Notes: generated from the sequence alone by a model not told the origin. 64,000 nucleotides of DNA from Oscillospiraceae bacterium (GCA_015067885.1 SVLO01000008.1:1-64000), one strand, 5' to 3'. Positions 25,371-35,030 are shown, counted from the first letter of the stretch. Numbers and translations are program-made.

Positions 25371-27041
25371 TTACCCGCGGCCGCCGGGCATACCGCCACC
25401 GCCGGAGGGCATGCCGCCCATTTGGCCGCCCATGGGCATACCGCCCATACCCATGCCGGGCATCATGCCGAACATATTGTTGCTGCCGGTGGCGGGCTGC
25501 CAGGTGATCTGGTCACCTGCGGACAGACCGGAGGTGATTTGGACATATTCGCTGTCCGAGATACCGATGGTCACCTTGACATAGTCATAACCGTCGGGGG
25601 CGCCGGCGCCGGTTGAGCCGTCGGCGGTCTTAACCAGTACGCGGCTGCCGGTCTGCACGGCGTCCAGGGGGATGGTCAGCACGTTGGGGTTTTCACTGAT
25701 GAGGATGGCCACGTCTACGTTCATGCCGGGCAGCAGACCGTCCGTCTGGTCGATCTGCACCTTGACGGGATATGTGGTCACGCCGCCGGAGGCGGTACCG
25801 TTGATACTGACTTCGGTAACAATACCCTCGTAGGTTTTGCCTTCAATGGAGTCGCAGGTGACCTGCGCCCGCTGGCCCACAGACACATTGTGAATATCCA
25901 GCTCGTCAATGTATAAGGTGACGGTCAGGCAGGACAGGTCAAAGATAGTGCAAAGGGTTTTGCCGGTTTCTGCGTTTTCGCCGGCCTTATAGTATTTATC
26001 GACAATGGTGCCGTCGATGGGAGCCTGAATGGTGTAGTTGTCCAAGGCGTCGTACCGATCCTCAAGGGAGAGTTCCGCATCCCGCAGATTGTCGCGGGCG
26101 GTAGTGATCTCATCGTCGATGGTATCGCTGGACAGCTCCACAAGCAGTTGGCCGGCTTGTACGATCTCACCGTTGCGCACGTGGGTGGAGTCTGCGGTGC
26201 CGGAAACCTCTGCGCTGACGGTTTTGCGGGCGCAGGCCTCAAAGCCGTCCTCGTCAGTGATTGTGGGATAAATTTCGCCGGCGGAGTCCTGCAGCCAACA
26301 GGTCGCAGAGGACTCCAAAGACAGGGAACCGGGGTTTTTGACCTGCACCGTCACGGCGAAACAGGAAACGCCGGTAGGGGACAGGCGGCGCAGACTATGT
26401 ACCTGTTTAACGCTGCCGGTCAAAGTGAGCATTTGGTCCGGCACAGAAACGGTAGCGGTCATGCCGGGGTGAATTCTGGAGGCATACTCATCACTGTAAT
26501 ACTCGGTTAAAAGCAAGGTTCCGGTGTCCTCGATGGTAGCAACCAGCGTACCGTTGTTGACCTTGTTGCCCGCCTGAATGGAAAAACCGGAGATGGTTCC
26601 GCCGATGGGGGCGGTGATCTTCAGATCCTGCTTGGATTGCAGCACCTTGTCATAGCTTTTCTGCCGCTGCTCCAGCGTGTTCTCGGCGCGCTCGATGTTG
26701 CTGGCGGCATCGGAGGAGTCCACTCGGTACAGAACGTCGTCCTTTGCCACCACGTCACCGGTTTCAAAGTCGGCGGACAGAATTTCCCCCGAAACCAGAC
26801 TGATGACCGTGTAGGAGTTGGCAGGCTCCAAAGAGCCGCTGTCCGTCAGAGTAGAGGTCAGGTCGCGCAGCTGGGCTGTGTCATATCGGTACTGGGACTG
26901 AACTGCCTGTGAGGTCTTTTGTCCTCTTGTCAGCAGAAAAATTGCAAGGGCAATTACAGCCACAATAACGACCAGTATAATGATGAGCTTTTTGGAAAAC
27001 GCCCTGGCGCGATTCTTGGATGAGGTTTTTACCTTTTTCAT
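25371..27041 (-). CDS. HlyD/MacA-like exporter adaptor with Met/Gly-rich C-terminal tail
   Basis: Membrane-anchored adaptor of 556 residues. A basic N-terminus and one membrane segment (LIIILVVIVAVIALAIFLLTRG) precede lipoyl/coiled-coil/barrel domains (SGEILSADFETGDVVAKDDVLY; ASNIERAENTLEQRQKSYDK; IDGTIVDKYYKAGENAETGK). The protein is longer than usual MacA (about 370-430) because the lipoyl and barrel region appears twice. The last 40 residues are a Met/Gly/Pro low-complexity tail (GMMPGMGMGGMPMGG). It is the first gene of the exporter operon. Substrate unknown. Confidence 0.9.
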   Translation of the reverse strand: MKKVKTSSKNRARAFSKKLIIILVVIVAVIALAIFLLTRGQKTSQAVQSQYRYDTAQLRDLTSTLTDSGSLEPANSYTVISLVSGEILSADFETGDVVAKDDVLYRVDSSDAASNIERAENTLEQRQKSYDKVLQSKQDLKITAPIGGTISGFSIQAGNKVNNGTLVATIEDTGTLLLTEYYSDEYASRIHPGMTATVSVPDQMLTLTGSVKQVHSLRRLSPTGVSCFAVTVQVKNPGSLSLESSATCWLQDSAGEIYPTITDEDGFEACARKTVSAEVSGTADSTHVRNGEIVQAGQLLVELSSDTIDDEITTARDNLRDAELSLEDRYDALDNYTIQAPIDGTIVDKYYKAGENAETGKTLCTIFDLSCLTVTLYIDELDIHNVSVGQRAQVTCDSIEGKTYEGIVTEVSINGTASGGVTTYPVKVQIDQTDGLLPGMNVDVAILISENPNVLTIPLDAVQTGSRVLVKTADGSTGAGAPDGYDYVKVTIGISDSEYVQITSGLSAGDQITWQPATGSNNMFGMMPGMGMGGMPMGGQMGGMPSGGGGMPGGRG

Positions 27042-27153
27042 GCCGAGAAACTCCTTTTCGAAAAGTTGGGACGAGAATACCGATACAATTTAACCCAAAA
27101 ATATGAACAGAAAAAGAATGAACTGTAACGGAAGTGAAAATTTGTAAGTATGG

Positions 27154-27185
27154 AAAAGAGTCGGGACAGAGGTCCCGACTCTTTT
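27154..27185. terminator. Terminator between antiporter and exporter operon
   Basis: AAAAGAGTCGGGAC-AGAG-GTCCCGACTCTTTT, a perfect hairpin; terminates the minus-strand antiporter gene. Confidence 0.9.
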
Positions 27186-27187
27186 GG

Positions 27188-28495
27188 TCATTTGTTGACG
27201 TTTTCCAGCTTGATTTTGCGGCGGTTTTTGACCTCTTCCGACATGGGCTGGATGTCGCCGGCCTTTGTCAGCGCCCACTTGGTCATCATGGGACCGATCA
27301 GCTCATAGACCAAAACGGCAAACAGGGTAATGTTACGGATGAGGCTGCCTTCAGCGCCCAACTCCTTGGCGGCCAGGGTACACATACCAAGGGCCACACC
27401 GGCCTGAGGCAGCAGAGTGATGCCCAGGTACTTACAGGTGGCAGGGGGACAATGAGTCCACTTGGTGCTGATGTAGGAACCGGCGATCTTACCGGCGGAG
27501 CGGAACAGAATGTACACCACGCCCACGCCAACAATGGCAATGTTGGCAAACACGCCCAAATCCAGCTCCGCACCGCTGATGACGAAGAACAAAGCGAACA
27601 GGGGGGCGGTCCAGCGGTCGGACTTTTCCATCAGATCCTCGGACAGGGGGCAGGTGTTGCAGAATACGGTACCCAGCATCATGCACACCAGCAAAGAGGA
27701 GAAACCGATGTGGACCGGGCCCACGTCAAACTTCAGCATGGACAGAGAAACGGTCAGGAACACGAACGCAATGGTCATGCTCAGGCGGTTGGTATTGGAG
27801 TGGAACAGCTTTTCCAGCTGAGTCAGCAGCCAGCCCATCACAGCACCCAGTACCAGGGAAGCAAAAATCTCAATCAGAGGATTGAGGATAATGGAAACCA
27901 AATCGGTGGTGCCGCTGATGAGGGTGCGGGCGATGCCGAAGGACACGGCGAAGACGATCAAGCCTACCGCGTCATCCAGCGCTACCACGGGCAGCAGCAG
28001 GTCGGTAACGGGACCCTTGGCCTTGTACTGGCGTACCACCATCAGCGTGGCGGCGGGAGCGGTGGCGGTGGCGATGGCGCCGAGAATGATGGCCTGAGGC
28101 GCGGAAATCAGATCCTTGCCAAAGGTAAAATACAGACCCAACAGGGCGGCATCCACAAACAGGGTCGCGACCAACGCCTGGAAAATACCCACCACAACTG
28201 CCTGGCGACCGATGTGCTTCAATTCCTCCAAACGGAACTCGTTGCCGATGGAGAAGGCGATAAAGCCCAAGGCCACGCTGGAGATCAGGGACAGGGTCTC
28301 CACGGACTCCACACTGTCAAAGCTGAAATCCTGAAGAAGGTCGAAAAATTTGTTCAACCGACCAAGGCAGAACGGACCCACAAGAACGCCCGCCAGCAGA
28401 TAGGCGGTGACATCGGGCAATTTCAAGGGTTTGAGAACGCGGGTCATCAGCAGACCCGCCAATAACGCAACGGAAACGGAAATCAGAATGGCCAT
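27188..28495 (-). CDS. Cation:proton antiporter (Na+/H+ exchanger family)
   Basis: Integral membrane protein of 435 residues with about 12 hydrophobic segments, in the KefB/NapA-type CPA2 family. Conserved landmarks include YLLAGVLVGPFCLGRL, FSIGNEFRLEELK, VVALDDAVGLIVFAVSFG (the DD ion-binding region) and FFVISGAELDLGVFAN. It probably exchanges Na+ or K+ for protons. No cytoplasmic nucleotide-binding (TrkA-N) domain is present, which sets it apart from KefB/KefC. GGAGG lies upstream of the start at 28495. Confidence 0.92.
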   Translation of the reverse strand: MAILISVSVALLAGLLMTRVLKPLKLPDVTAYLLAGVLVGPFCLGRLNKFFDLLQDFSFDSVESVETLSLISSVALGFIAFSIGNEFRLEELKHIGRQAVVVGIFQALVATLFVDAALLGLYFTFGKDLISAPQAIILGAIATATAPAATLMVVRQYKAKGPVTDLLLPVVALDDAVGLIVFAVSFGIARTLISGTTDLVSIILNPLIEIFASLVLGAVMGWLLTQLEKLFHSNTNRLSMTIAFVFLTVSLSMLKFDVGPVHIGFSSLLVCMMLGTVFCNTCPLSEDLMEKSDRWTAPLFALFFVISGAELDLGVFANIAIVGVGVVYILFRSAGKIAGSYISTKWTHCPPATCKYLGITLLPQAGVALGMCTLAAKELGAEGSLIRNITLFAVLVYELIGPMMTKWALTKAGDIQPMSEEVKNRRKIKLENVNK

Positions 28496-28670
28496 TATGG
28501 TGTTCCTCCCAATATGTTGTGGATAGACATTGCAAAGCCAATGCTATATTTATAAATAGGTGAGCGGCGAAACAAGTATAATCCATTTAGGAAAAAAAGC
28601 AAGCAGTGAAGTGGGAAAATACAGACGAAAAAATAAGAGAAGTTTTGTTCAATTCGACATAAAAATTCTG

Positions 28671-28699
28671 TTGACAAGAAGGGAGAAGTCTGTTATCAT
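28671..28699 (+). promoter_or_regulatory. tRNA-Ala promoter
   Basis: Consensus TTGACA, 17 bases, TATCAT, about 42 bases before the mature tRNA start. The same -10 box is used by the tRNA-Pro gene. Confidence 0.85.
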
Positions 28700-28740
28700 A
28701 TCCCTTGCGCTGAGGCGAAAGCCGGTGGTGCGCCGAATAT

Positions 28741-28816
<76 letters not shown>

Positions 28817-28845
28817 ACGGACATCCATTTGGATGTCCGTTTTTC
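28817..28845 (+). terminator. tRNA-Ala terminator
   Basis: ACGGACATCC-ATTT-GGATGTCCGT followed by TTTTC directly after the encoded CCA. Confidence 0.88.
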
Positions 28846-29027
28846 TTTTATCCGTGAAAAATCCACAATCTCACCTCGAAAGTCCATTGCGGATTTTCAA
28901 AGCGGGTGGTAATATGTTAAAAACATTGCGAAAATGGGAAAACGAACATTGTCACACAAGAGGTGCAATGATATAATCAAAGGAACAGAATGGAAATTGG
29001 TTCCATTGGAAAGAGGAGAGGTTGAAT

Positions 29028-31523
29028 ATGGCCATCAATCCCGCGCCCACGCCGGGCAAGACCCTTGCGGTGGAACATTTTCCCACCGCGTACCAAACCG
29101 TTATCTTCCGCCTGTGGGAGTGCGTCCCTGCCGCCAAGCTGGCCCAAGTTCTGCGCACCACCGAGGCGAATGTAAAACAGGCAGCCGCCGACATGGGGTT
29201 GGGGGAGCAGGTGTATTTGGACAAGTGGCATTCCCGGGGTTACATCACCATCCTGCGCGCCATTTGGAACGTGCTGCCCTACGAGCAGATCCTGCAGTTA
29301 CTGGACTACACGGAGGAGCGGCTGAAGTTTATCCTGAAAGAGGACGACTTTCTGGACTACAAGCTGGGCGAAAAGTGCGACTGCGCCCCGGTGTACTACC
29401 GGGAACTGACCGCCCAGGAGGCAGAGCGTACCCGCGCCATCAAGGCGGCCATGGACAAGTACGTGGCGCCGCTGGTAGCCCGGGGCTTCGAGCAGCCCTT
29501 TGACTTCTTCAACAAGCATCGCTATGCCCCTTTGTGTGCCGGCAAAGCGGGCGAGGTAAAGGTGGACAGCAGCTGGTATCTGTGCTATCCCACCGACGAT
29601 GCCCTGTTGCTGGAAATGGTTGAGGATTTCCGAGCCTACGCCGCTGAGTATGGTGTGCACTTCGTCACGGAGGGTCAGCGCGGTATCACTATCACTCTGG
29701 ATAAGTCCATCGAGGATGAAGAGTATCATGAGGTTACCGTGACCGATGATGGCATCGCGATCCGCGCCGGAACCGCTACCGGTGTTCTGCGTGGTCTGTA
29801 CGTGCTGGAAAATCAGGCGGAGCGTACCGGGAAATTTGCCTTTGACCCCATGGATATCAAGCGCAAGACCCGCATTAAGATTCGCTACATTAATTCTTTC
29901 TGCAGTCTGTATACCGATGTTTTGGAGTGCGATACCCGCATCTCGTTCCCGGACGAACTGCTGGCCGCCTATGGCCGCGCCGGAGTTAACGGCGTGTGGA
30001 TTCAGGGGCTGCTGTCCCAGCTGACCCCCAATCCCTTCGTGCCTGAGCAGAGTGAGGGGTGGGAGAAGCGGCTGAAAACCCTGGCTGACCTGTGCAACCG
30101 CTGTGCCCGCTACGGCATCAAGGTCTATATGTACATCAACGAACCCCGGCAGCTTCCGGTGGAGTTCTTTGACGACCACCCGGACATGAAGGGGACCATG
30201 CGCCACGATAATCCCCACACGGCTACCCTGTGTTCCTCGCACCCCAGGGTGCATGAGTACCTGCGGGACGCTATGCGCACCCTGTGTTCCGCTGCGCCCA
30301 ACCTGGGCGGTTTCATCGTGTTGACCCAGTCGGAGAACAACACCACCTGTTACGCCAACGGCTACCATAAGAGCCACAACGCCCCCAAGGTGGTCAAGAT
30401 GTGTCCGACCTGTGCACAGCGTGAGATGTCGGACACGTTGTATGATATACTCAGCGCCATCCGTCAGGGTGTGCGTGACGTCAATGACAAGATTGATATC
30501 ATTCTTTATGCCTGGTGCTTCTCCAAGGACTTCAAGGAGGGGGATCTGGAGCGGCTGATCGGTATGCTGCCAAACGACATGATCTACCTGCAGGTCAGTG
30601 AAACGGCCATGCCCATCAGCATCGGCGGTGTGGAAAGTCTGGTAGGGGACTATGCCCTGTCTCAGGTGGGGCCCAGCCAGTCTACTAGAAACGAGTGGAG
30701 CCTTGCCAATGCCGGCGGTCTGAAGACCATGGCAAAGGTGCAGGTGAATACCTCCTGGGAGTGCGCCAGCGCGCCCTATCTGCCTGTGTTTGGCAATGTG
30801 GATCGCCACATCTCCAATCTGGTCAATGCCGGGGTGGAGAATCTGATGTTGTCCTGGACCCACGGCGGTTATATTTCCGATAACCTGCGCATTGCCGCAT
30901 CCTATTTCTTTGAGGATGAAACTGCGGCGGGGGAGAGCGCCTTTGATCAGACTGTCAACGAGAACTTTGGCCCTTGGGCGGACAAGGTGAAGGTGGCCAG
31001 CAACTGCTTCTGCGATGCCTTTGCCGAGTTCCCCTTCAGCATCCAGAGCATGTACTTTGGCCCGTCCAACACCGGTGCGGGCAATCTGTTCTATCCGGAA
31101 CCCTCCGGTATGCCGGCCACTATGACCTGCTATCCTTATGATGATATTGAGCGCTGGCGGCACATCTACCCGGTGGAAGTCTATCAAAACCAGTACCGCA
31201 AACTGCGCGCAAAGTGGGAAGAGGGTTTGAAGCTTGTTGCGGATATGCCTGCTTGCGAATTTAAGGATATGGCCTATTACGGCTACACCCTGTTTGCCTG
31301 TTCTTCCAATCAGATTGACTACGTACTCCAGCGCGATGGGGTGGCCGATACCGCAACTATGAAGGCGTTGGTTGCGGATGAACTGGAGCAGACCAAGCTT
31401 GCGTTGGAGATTGCCCTGCGCAACAGCGCGGTGGGTTACGAGGCGGCCAACCACTACTATGTGCCTCGCTCTGCGCTGATGGAAAAAATCGTACAATGTG
31501 ATTGCTTGATGAATCGGAGGTAA
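29028..31523 (+). CDS. Glycoside-hydrolase-like protein (GH20/GH67-type fold), uncharacterised
   Basis: Protein of 831 residues without a signal peptide, so probably cytoplasmic. The first 130 residues are helical (FRLWECVPAAKLAQVL, WHSRGYITILRAIWNVLPYE). Residues of about 180-280 resemble the domain before GH20/GH67 barrels (IAIRAGTATGVLRGLYVLENQ). A barrel-like section follows with acidic candidates in ITQSEN-like VLTQSENNTT and a CPTC pair. ATG 29028 is used because GAGGAGAG lies 8 bases upstream. It leads an operon with two amidohydrolase paralogues. The real substrate is unknown; I base the call on overall pattern, not a firm family signature. Confidence 0.6.
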   Translation: MAINPAPTPGKTLAVEHFPTAYQTVIFRLWECVPAAKLAQVLRTTEANVKQAAADMGLGEQVYLDKWHSRGYITILRAIWNVLPYEQILQLLDYTEERLKFILKEDDFLDYKLGEKCDCAPVYYRELTAQEAERTRAIKAAMDKYVAPLVARGFEQPFDFFNKHRYAPLCAGKAGEVKVDSSWYLCYPTDDALLLEMVEDFRAYAAEYGVHFVTEGQRGITITLDKSIEDEEYHEVTVTDDGIAIRAGTATGVLRGLYVLENQAERTGKFAFDPMDIKRKTRIKIRYINSFCSLYTDVLECDTRISFPDELLAAYGRAGVNGVWIQGLLSQLTPNPFVPEQSEGWEKRLKTLADLCNRCARYGIKVYMYINEPRQLPVEFFDDHPDMKGTMRHDNPHTATLCSSHPRVHEYLRDAMRTLCSAAPNLGGFIVLTQSENNTTCYANGYHKSHNAPKVVKMCPTCAQREMSDTLYDILSAIRQGVRDVNDKIDIILYAWCFSKDFKEGDLERLIGMLPNDMIYLQVSETAMPISIGGVESLVGDYALSQVGPSQSTRNEWSLANAGGLKTMAKVQVNTSWECASAPYLPVFGNVDRHISNLVNAGVENLMLSWTHGGYISDNLRIAASYFFEDETAAGESAFDQTVNENFGPWADKVKVASNCFCDAFAEFPFSIQSMYFGPSNTGAGNLFYPEPSGMPATMTCYPYDDIERWRHIYPVEVYQNQYRKLRAKWEEGLKLVADMPACEFKDMAYYGYTLFACSSNQIDYVLQRDGVADTATMKALVADELEQTKLALEIALRNSAVGYEAANHYYVPRSALMEKIVQCDCLMNRR

Positions 31524-31528
31524 GAACC

Positions 31529-32551
31529 ATGCCTGATATGACCATACTGAACAAGTACAAACAGACCCGGTTGGAGTTGACCGAGTGCGACCACCGAGTG
31601 CTGGAGATTTTGGGTGACTTTGTCCCCGACAATGTCTTTGATTCCCATGCCCACATCAATCCTGCCGGCGGCGCGTCCAACGAGAACGAGAGCTATGCCG
31701 GCTACTGTGAGTGGATGGGACCGGTGTTGGGTAACCCCTCTAACATCCGGCTGAACATGCTGGCCGAGGTGCTGGGTGAGGAAATGCGTACCTTGGAGGG
31801 GCGCCGGGTGGTCAATGATTACCTGAGCGGAGAGTTGGCCAAGGCACCCAAGTGCGTGGGCTCGCCCCTCGTCGGCCCGGATGACACGCCGGAGCAGATT
31901 GCGGAATTGTTGTCCCGGCCGCAGGTTGGCGGCATCAAGTGCTATGCAACCACCGCCCCGGCGGAAAAGGCGGCCACTATGGTGACCCAGGACTTCCTGT
32001 CCGAGGCGGTGTGGGAGGCGGCCAACGAGCGCAAGCTGCCCATTTGCCTGCATTTGATTCGTTATAACGGTCTGGCCGATGCGCACAACATGGAGTACAT
32101 CAAGACCATGACCGCCCGCTACCCGGATGCCAAGCTAGTGCTGGCCCACGCGGCCAGAGGCTTTGCCAGCTGGGCGGCGGTGGAAAACATCCATAAGGTT
32201 GCGGGAATTGACAACGTGTGGTTCGACATCTCCTGCATCTGCGAAGTGGGCCCCATTGCGTCTGCCATTATGCAAACGGCGGGGAAAAAGGTGATGTGGG
32301 GCAGCGACTATCCCGTGTGTAAGTACCGGGGCAGATCTGTTTCCATCGGCGATAACAACATCGGTTTGACCGGCCCTGTTTACGGGGCGCTGGAACCCCT
32401 CCTGCAGGAGCGGGCGGCACCCGCCTGCCTCTACGCGCTGGAAAATCTGATGGCCGTCAAGCAGGCGGCAATCCTGCTGAATTTGGATCAGACTCAAATC
32501 GAGGACATCTTCTACAACAATGCCATGAAGCTGTACGGCTTGACGGATTGA
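31529..32551 (+). CDS. Amidohydrolase family 2 protein (first of tandem pair)
   Basis: Metal-dependent amidohydrolase (PF04909 type) of 340 residues. The motifs are DSHAHINP (HxH ligands), CLHLIRYNG, LAHAARGF and WGSDYPV. The start at ATG 31529 is supported by CGGAGG; it lies 5 bases after the upstream stop. It is clearly related to the gene after it (both end LD-x-TQIEDIFYNNAM). Relatives decarboxylate or hydrolyse ring compounds or lactones. A sugar-lactone or glycosylated substrate would fit the neighbouring hydrolase-like gene, but this is a guess. Confidence 0.85.
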   Translation: MPDMTILNKYKQTRLELTECDHRVLEILGDFVPDNVFDSHAHINPAGGASNENESYAGYCEWMGPVLGNPSNIRLNMLAEVLGEEMRTLEGRRVVNDYLSGELAKAPKCVGSPLVGPDDTPEQIAELLSRPQVGGIKCYATTAPAEKAATMVTQDFLSEAVWEAANERKLPICLHLIRYNGLADAHNMEYIKTMTARYPDAKLVLAHAARGFASWAAVENIHKVAGIDNVWFDISCICEVGPIASAIMQTAGKKVMWGSDYPVCKYRGRSVSIGDNNIGLTGPVYGALEPLLQERAAPACLYALENLMAVKQAAILLNLDQTQIEDIFYNNAMKLYGLTD

Positions 32552-32567
32552 TGGAGGCGATTGCATC

Positions 32568-33566
32568 ATGGAGAAGAATACGTTGCAAATGACCGAGGGA
32601 GATTTGCGTGCCCGGGAGTTGCTGGGTGACTTTATTCCGGACAAGGTGTTTGACGCCCACGCACACCTGTATGCAAAGACGCCGGGTGCGACCGGGTTGG
32701 TTGATTACACCTATGAAACCTATTGCGAACAGATGGGGCCGCTGCTGTGCGATCCCACTGTCATTCGCATCAATGCACTGCCCCACGCTACCCGCAATGC
32801 CGTTACACCGGAGGGACGGCAGGAAGAAAACCGTCAGATTTACGAGCGGTTGGACGCCGCCCCCAACTGTGTGGGCTGTGCATTCGTGGGTGCGGACGAC
32901 AGTAGGGAGCGGGTGGAACAAATCGTCGACCATCCCGGTATTAAGGGTCTGAAATGCTACGCCCACACCACCGGCGCGGCGAATCCCAATTCTTGCACCG
33001 TCAACGATTTTCTGCCTGAGAGTGCCTGGCAGGTGGCAAACGAGAAACAGCTTGCCATCGTTTTACATATGATGCGCCCGGCGGCTCTGGCAGACCCGGA
33101 GAATTTCGAACAGATTACCGCCATGGCCACGCGCTACCCGGATGCCAAGCTGGTGCTGGCCCACTGCGCCCGCAGCTTTGCCTCCTGGACCGCGGTGGAA
33201 ACGGTGGGCAAGCTGTCCCATCTGGAAAATGTATGGTTCGACCTGTCCGCCATTACCGAACCCGCCCCCATGATGGCCTGTATCAAGGCCACGGGCGGCA
33301 AGCGGGTCATGTGGGGCAGTGACTATCCCATCACGCTAGTGCGGGGCAAGGTGGTTTCCTTCAATGACAGCTTTGCCTGGATCACGGGGGCCTCCTGTGA
33401 TGCTCTGTCCGACCTGTTTGCGCGATACAATGTTCAGCCGTGTATTTTGGCGCAGGAGAACCTGCTGGCCGTCCGTCAGGCGGCTCTGCTGTTTGACTTG
33501 GACCGCACCCAAATTGAGGATATCTTCTACAATAACGCCATGCATTTGTTTGGTTTAAGCGAATAA
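32568..33566 (+). CDS. Amidohydrolase family 2 protein (second of tandem pair)
   Basis: Paralogue of the preceding gene, 332 residues, from ATG 32568 after GGAGGCG. DAHAHLYA, VLHMMRPA, LAHCARSFASW and WGSDYPI correspond position by position to the first copy, and the C-terminus DRTQIEDIFYNNAMHLFGL is nearly the same. Both copies keep all metal ligands, so neither looks dead. The divergence suggests two subunits or two substrates. It ends in a strong terminator. Confidence 0.85.
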   Translation: MEKNTLQMTEGDLRARELLGDFIPDKVFDAHAHLYAKTPGATGLVDYTYETYCEQMGPLLCDPTVIRINALPHATRNAVTPEGRQEENRQIYERLDAAPNCVGCAFVGADDSRERVEQIVDHPGIKGLKCYAHTTGAANPNSCTVNDFLPESAWQVANEKQLAIVLHMMRPAALADPENFEQITAMATRYPDAKLVLAHCARSFASWTAVETVGKLSHLENVWFDLSAITEPAPMMACIKATGGKRVMWGSDYPITLVRGKVVSFNDSFAWITGASCDALSDLFARYNVQPCILAQENLLAVRQAALLFDLDRTQIEDIFYNNAMHLFGLSE

Positions 33567-33572
33567 GAAAGC

Positions 33573-33605
33573 AAAAATCCCCGCGCCATCGGCGCGGGGA
33601 TTTTT
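33573..33605. terminator. Bidirectional terminator
   Basis: AAAAATCCCCGCGCC-AT-GGCGCGGGGATTTTT, symmetric between the amidohydrolase and nitroreductase genes. Confidence 0.92.
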
Positions 33606-33615
33606 ATGCGGTTAT

Positions 33616-34137
33616 TCACTTGAATTCGTCGTAAACCACCGTTTCCTCCATGGGGCGGAAGGCGAAGTGCATGTCGATGGGCTTGGACGTGTCGGCGGGA
33701 TAGCCCAGCACCAGCAGGGCCACCGGTTCCAGATCATCGGGGATGCGGAACTGCTCGCGCATGGCGGCGGGATCGAAATGCATGACCCAGCAGGAGCCGA
33801 TCCCTTCGTTCTGGGCGGCCAGCATCATGTAGGTGGTGACGATGGTGGCATCCACGGGGGAGGACAGGGCGCCGTCGTAGACCCGCTTCCAGCTCTCACC
33901 GGGGTTGTGACAGACCAGCAGCGCCGTGGGGGCGTTGAAGTGGCATTTGGTGCAGGTTTTGAGCCTGGCGATGGCTTCGTCGGTGTTCAGCACCAAGATC
34001 CGCTGGGGCTGGTAGTTGCACCCGGTGGGGGCCTTGTGTCCGGCGGCGAGAATTTTGTCCACCACCACCTGGGGCAGGTGCTGGGGCTTAAAGCTGCGCA
34101 CGGAATAGCGGGCGTCTATCAATTGTTCAAAGTCCAT
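33616..34137 (-). CDS. Nitroreductase family protein
   Basis: Flavin-dependent oxidoreductase of 173 residues. It begins with the FMN-binding pattern IDARYSVRSFKPQ and continues with AGHKAPTGCNYQPQRILV and the glycine-rich GIGSCWVMHFDP. ATG 34137 follows GAGGTG; the track start at 34149 overlaps the hslO stop. It is the last gene of the TrpR-like/methyltransferase/hslO operon. The electron acceptor is unknown. Confidence 0.92.
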   Translation of the reverse strand: MDFEQLIDARYSVRSFKPQHLPQVVVDKILAAGHKAPTGCNYQPQRILVLNTDEAIARLKTCTKCHFNAPTALLVCHNPGESWKRVYDGALSSPVDATIVTTYMMLAAQNEGIGSCWVMHFDPAAMREQFRIPDDLEPVALLVLGYPADTSKPIDMHFAFRPMEETVVYDEFK

Positions 34138-34145
34138 AACACACC

Positions 34146-35024
34146 TCACATATTGGCTAAAAGCGTTTCCAGTTCCTCGCGTGTAAAGCTATACAGCTTG
34201 TCACAGAATTGGCAGGAAAGCTCTGCCTGTCCCTGTTCTTCGATCATTTCGGACAGTTCCTGACGGCCCATACTGATCAGGGCCCGCTCCACCCGGTCAC
34301 GGCTGCAGTAGCAGCGGTACTCCACGCTGTGGCGCTCCAGCACCTCCAACTCAAAGTCGGACAGCACGGCCCGCAGCAGACCCTCGGCATCCAGTCCTTC
34401 CAGCAGTGCCTTGCTCACCGAGCCGAGGCTACGCACGCCCTTTTCAATTTTTTCGATCATGCCCTCGTCCGCACCGGGCAGCAGTTGGATGAGGTAGCCG
34501 CCGGCGGCAAGGACGGACTGGTCGGTGTCCACCCGCACGCCAAGGGCGCAGGCGGTGGGGATCTGCTCGCTCTCCACGAAATACATGGCGATGTCGTCGG
34601 CGATCTCGCCGGTGAACATACCGATGCTGCCCACGTAGGGTTCCTTCATACCCAGGTCCTTAATGACGGTCAGGGTGCCGGTCTCGCCCACGGCGGTGCC
34701 TACGTCCAGCTTGCCCGGCTCGATCTCCATCAGGGCTACGTCAGGGTTCTGCACGTAGCCGCGGACGTTGCCGTGGTTGTCGGATACGGCCAAAATGGTG
34801 CCGAGGGGACCGCCGCCCTTGATTTGCAAGGTCAGGGAGCCGTTTTCCGCCTTCAGCGCGTCGCCCATCAGGCCGGCGGCCAGCAGGGCGCGGCCCAAAG
34901 CGGCGGTGGCCACGGGCAGGGTGGTGTGGATGTTGCGGGCCCGCTCCACAAGGTCACGGCCGGTAATGGCGGCGGCCTGGATCAGACCGTCGCCGGTAAT
35001 TGCTCTTACGATTTCGTCTGCCAT
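34146..35024 (-). CDS. hslO: Redox-regulated holdase chaperone Hsp33
   Basis: Cytoplasmic chaperone of 292 residues activated by oxidation. The N-terminal domain shows the GGGPLGTILAVSDNHGNVRGYVQNP motif region. The C-terminal zinc cysteines are in the expected CxC ... CxxC form: YRCYCSRDR and SCQFCDKLY. The AAGGA ribosome binding site lies inside the end of the methyltransferase gene. In an anaerobe it would serve during oxygen or bleach exposure. Confidence 0.95.
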   Translation of the reverse strand: MADEIVRAITGDGLIQAAAITGRDLVERARNIHTTLPVATAALGRALLAAGLMGDALKAENGSLTLQIKGGGPLGTILAVSDNHGNVRGYVQNPDVALMEIEPGKLDVGTAVGETGTLTVIKDLGMKEPYVGSIGMFTGEIADDIAMYFVESEQIPTACALGVRVDTDQSVLAAGGYLIQLLPGADEGMIEKIEKGVRSLGSVSKALLEGLDAEGLLRAVLSDFELEVLERHSVEYRCYCSRDRVERALISMGRQELSEMIEEQGQAELSCQFCDKLYSFTREELETLLANM

Positions 35025-35030
35025 AATTTT

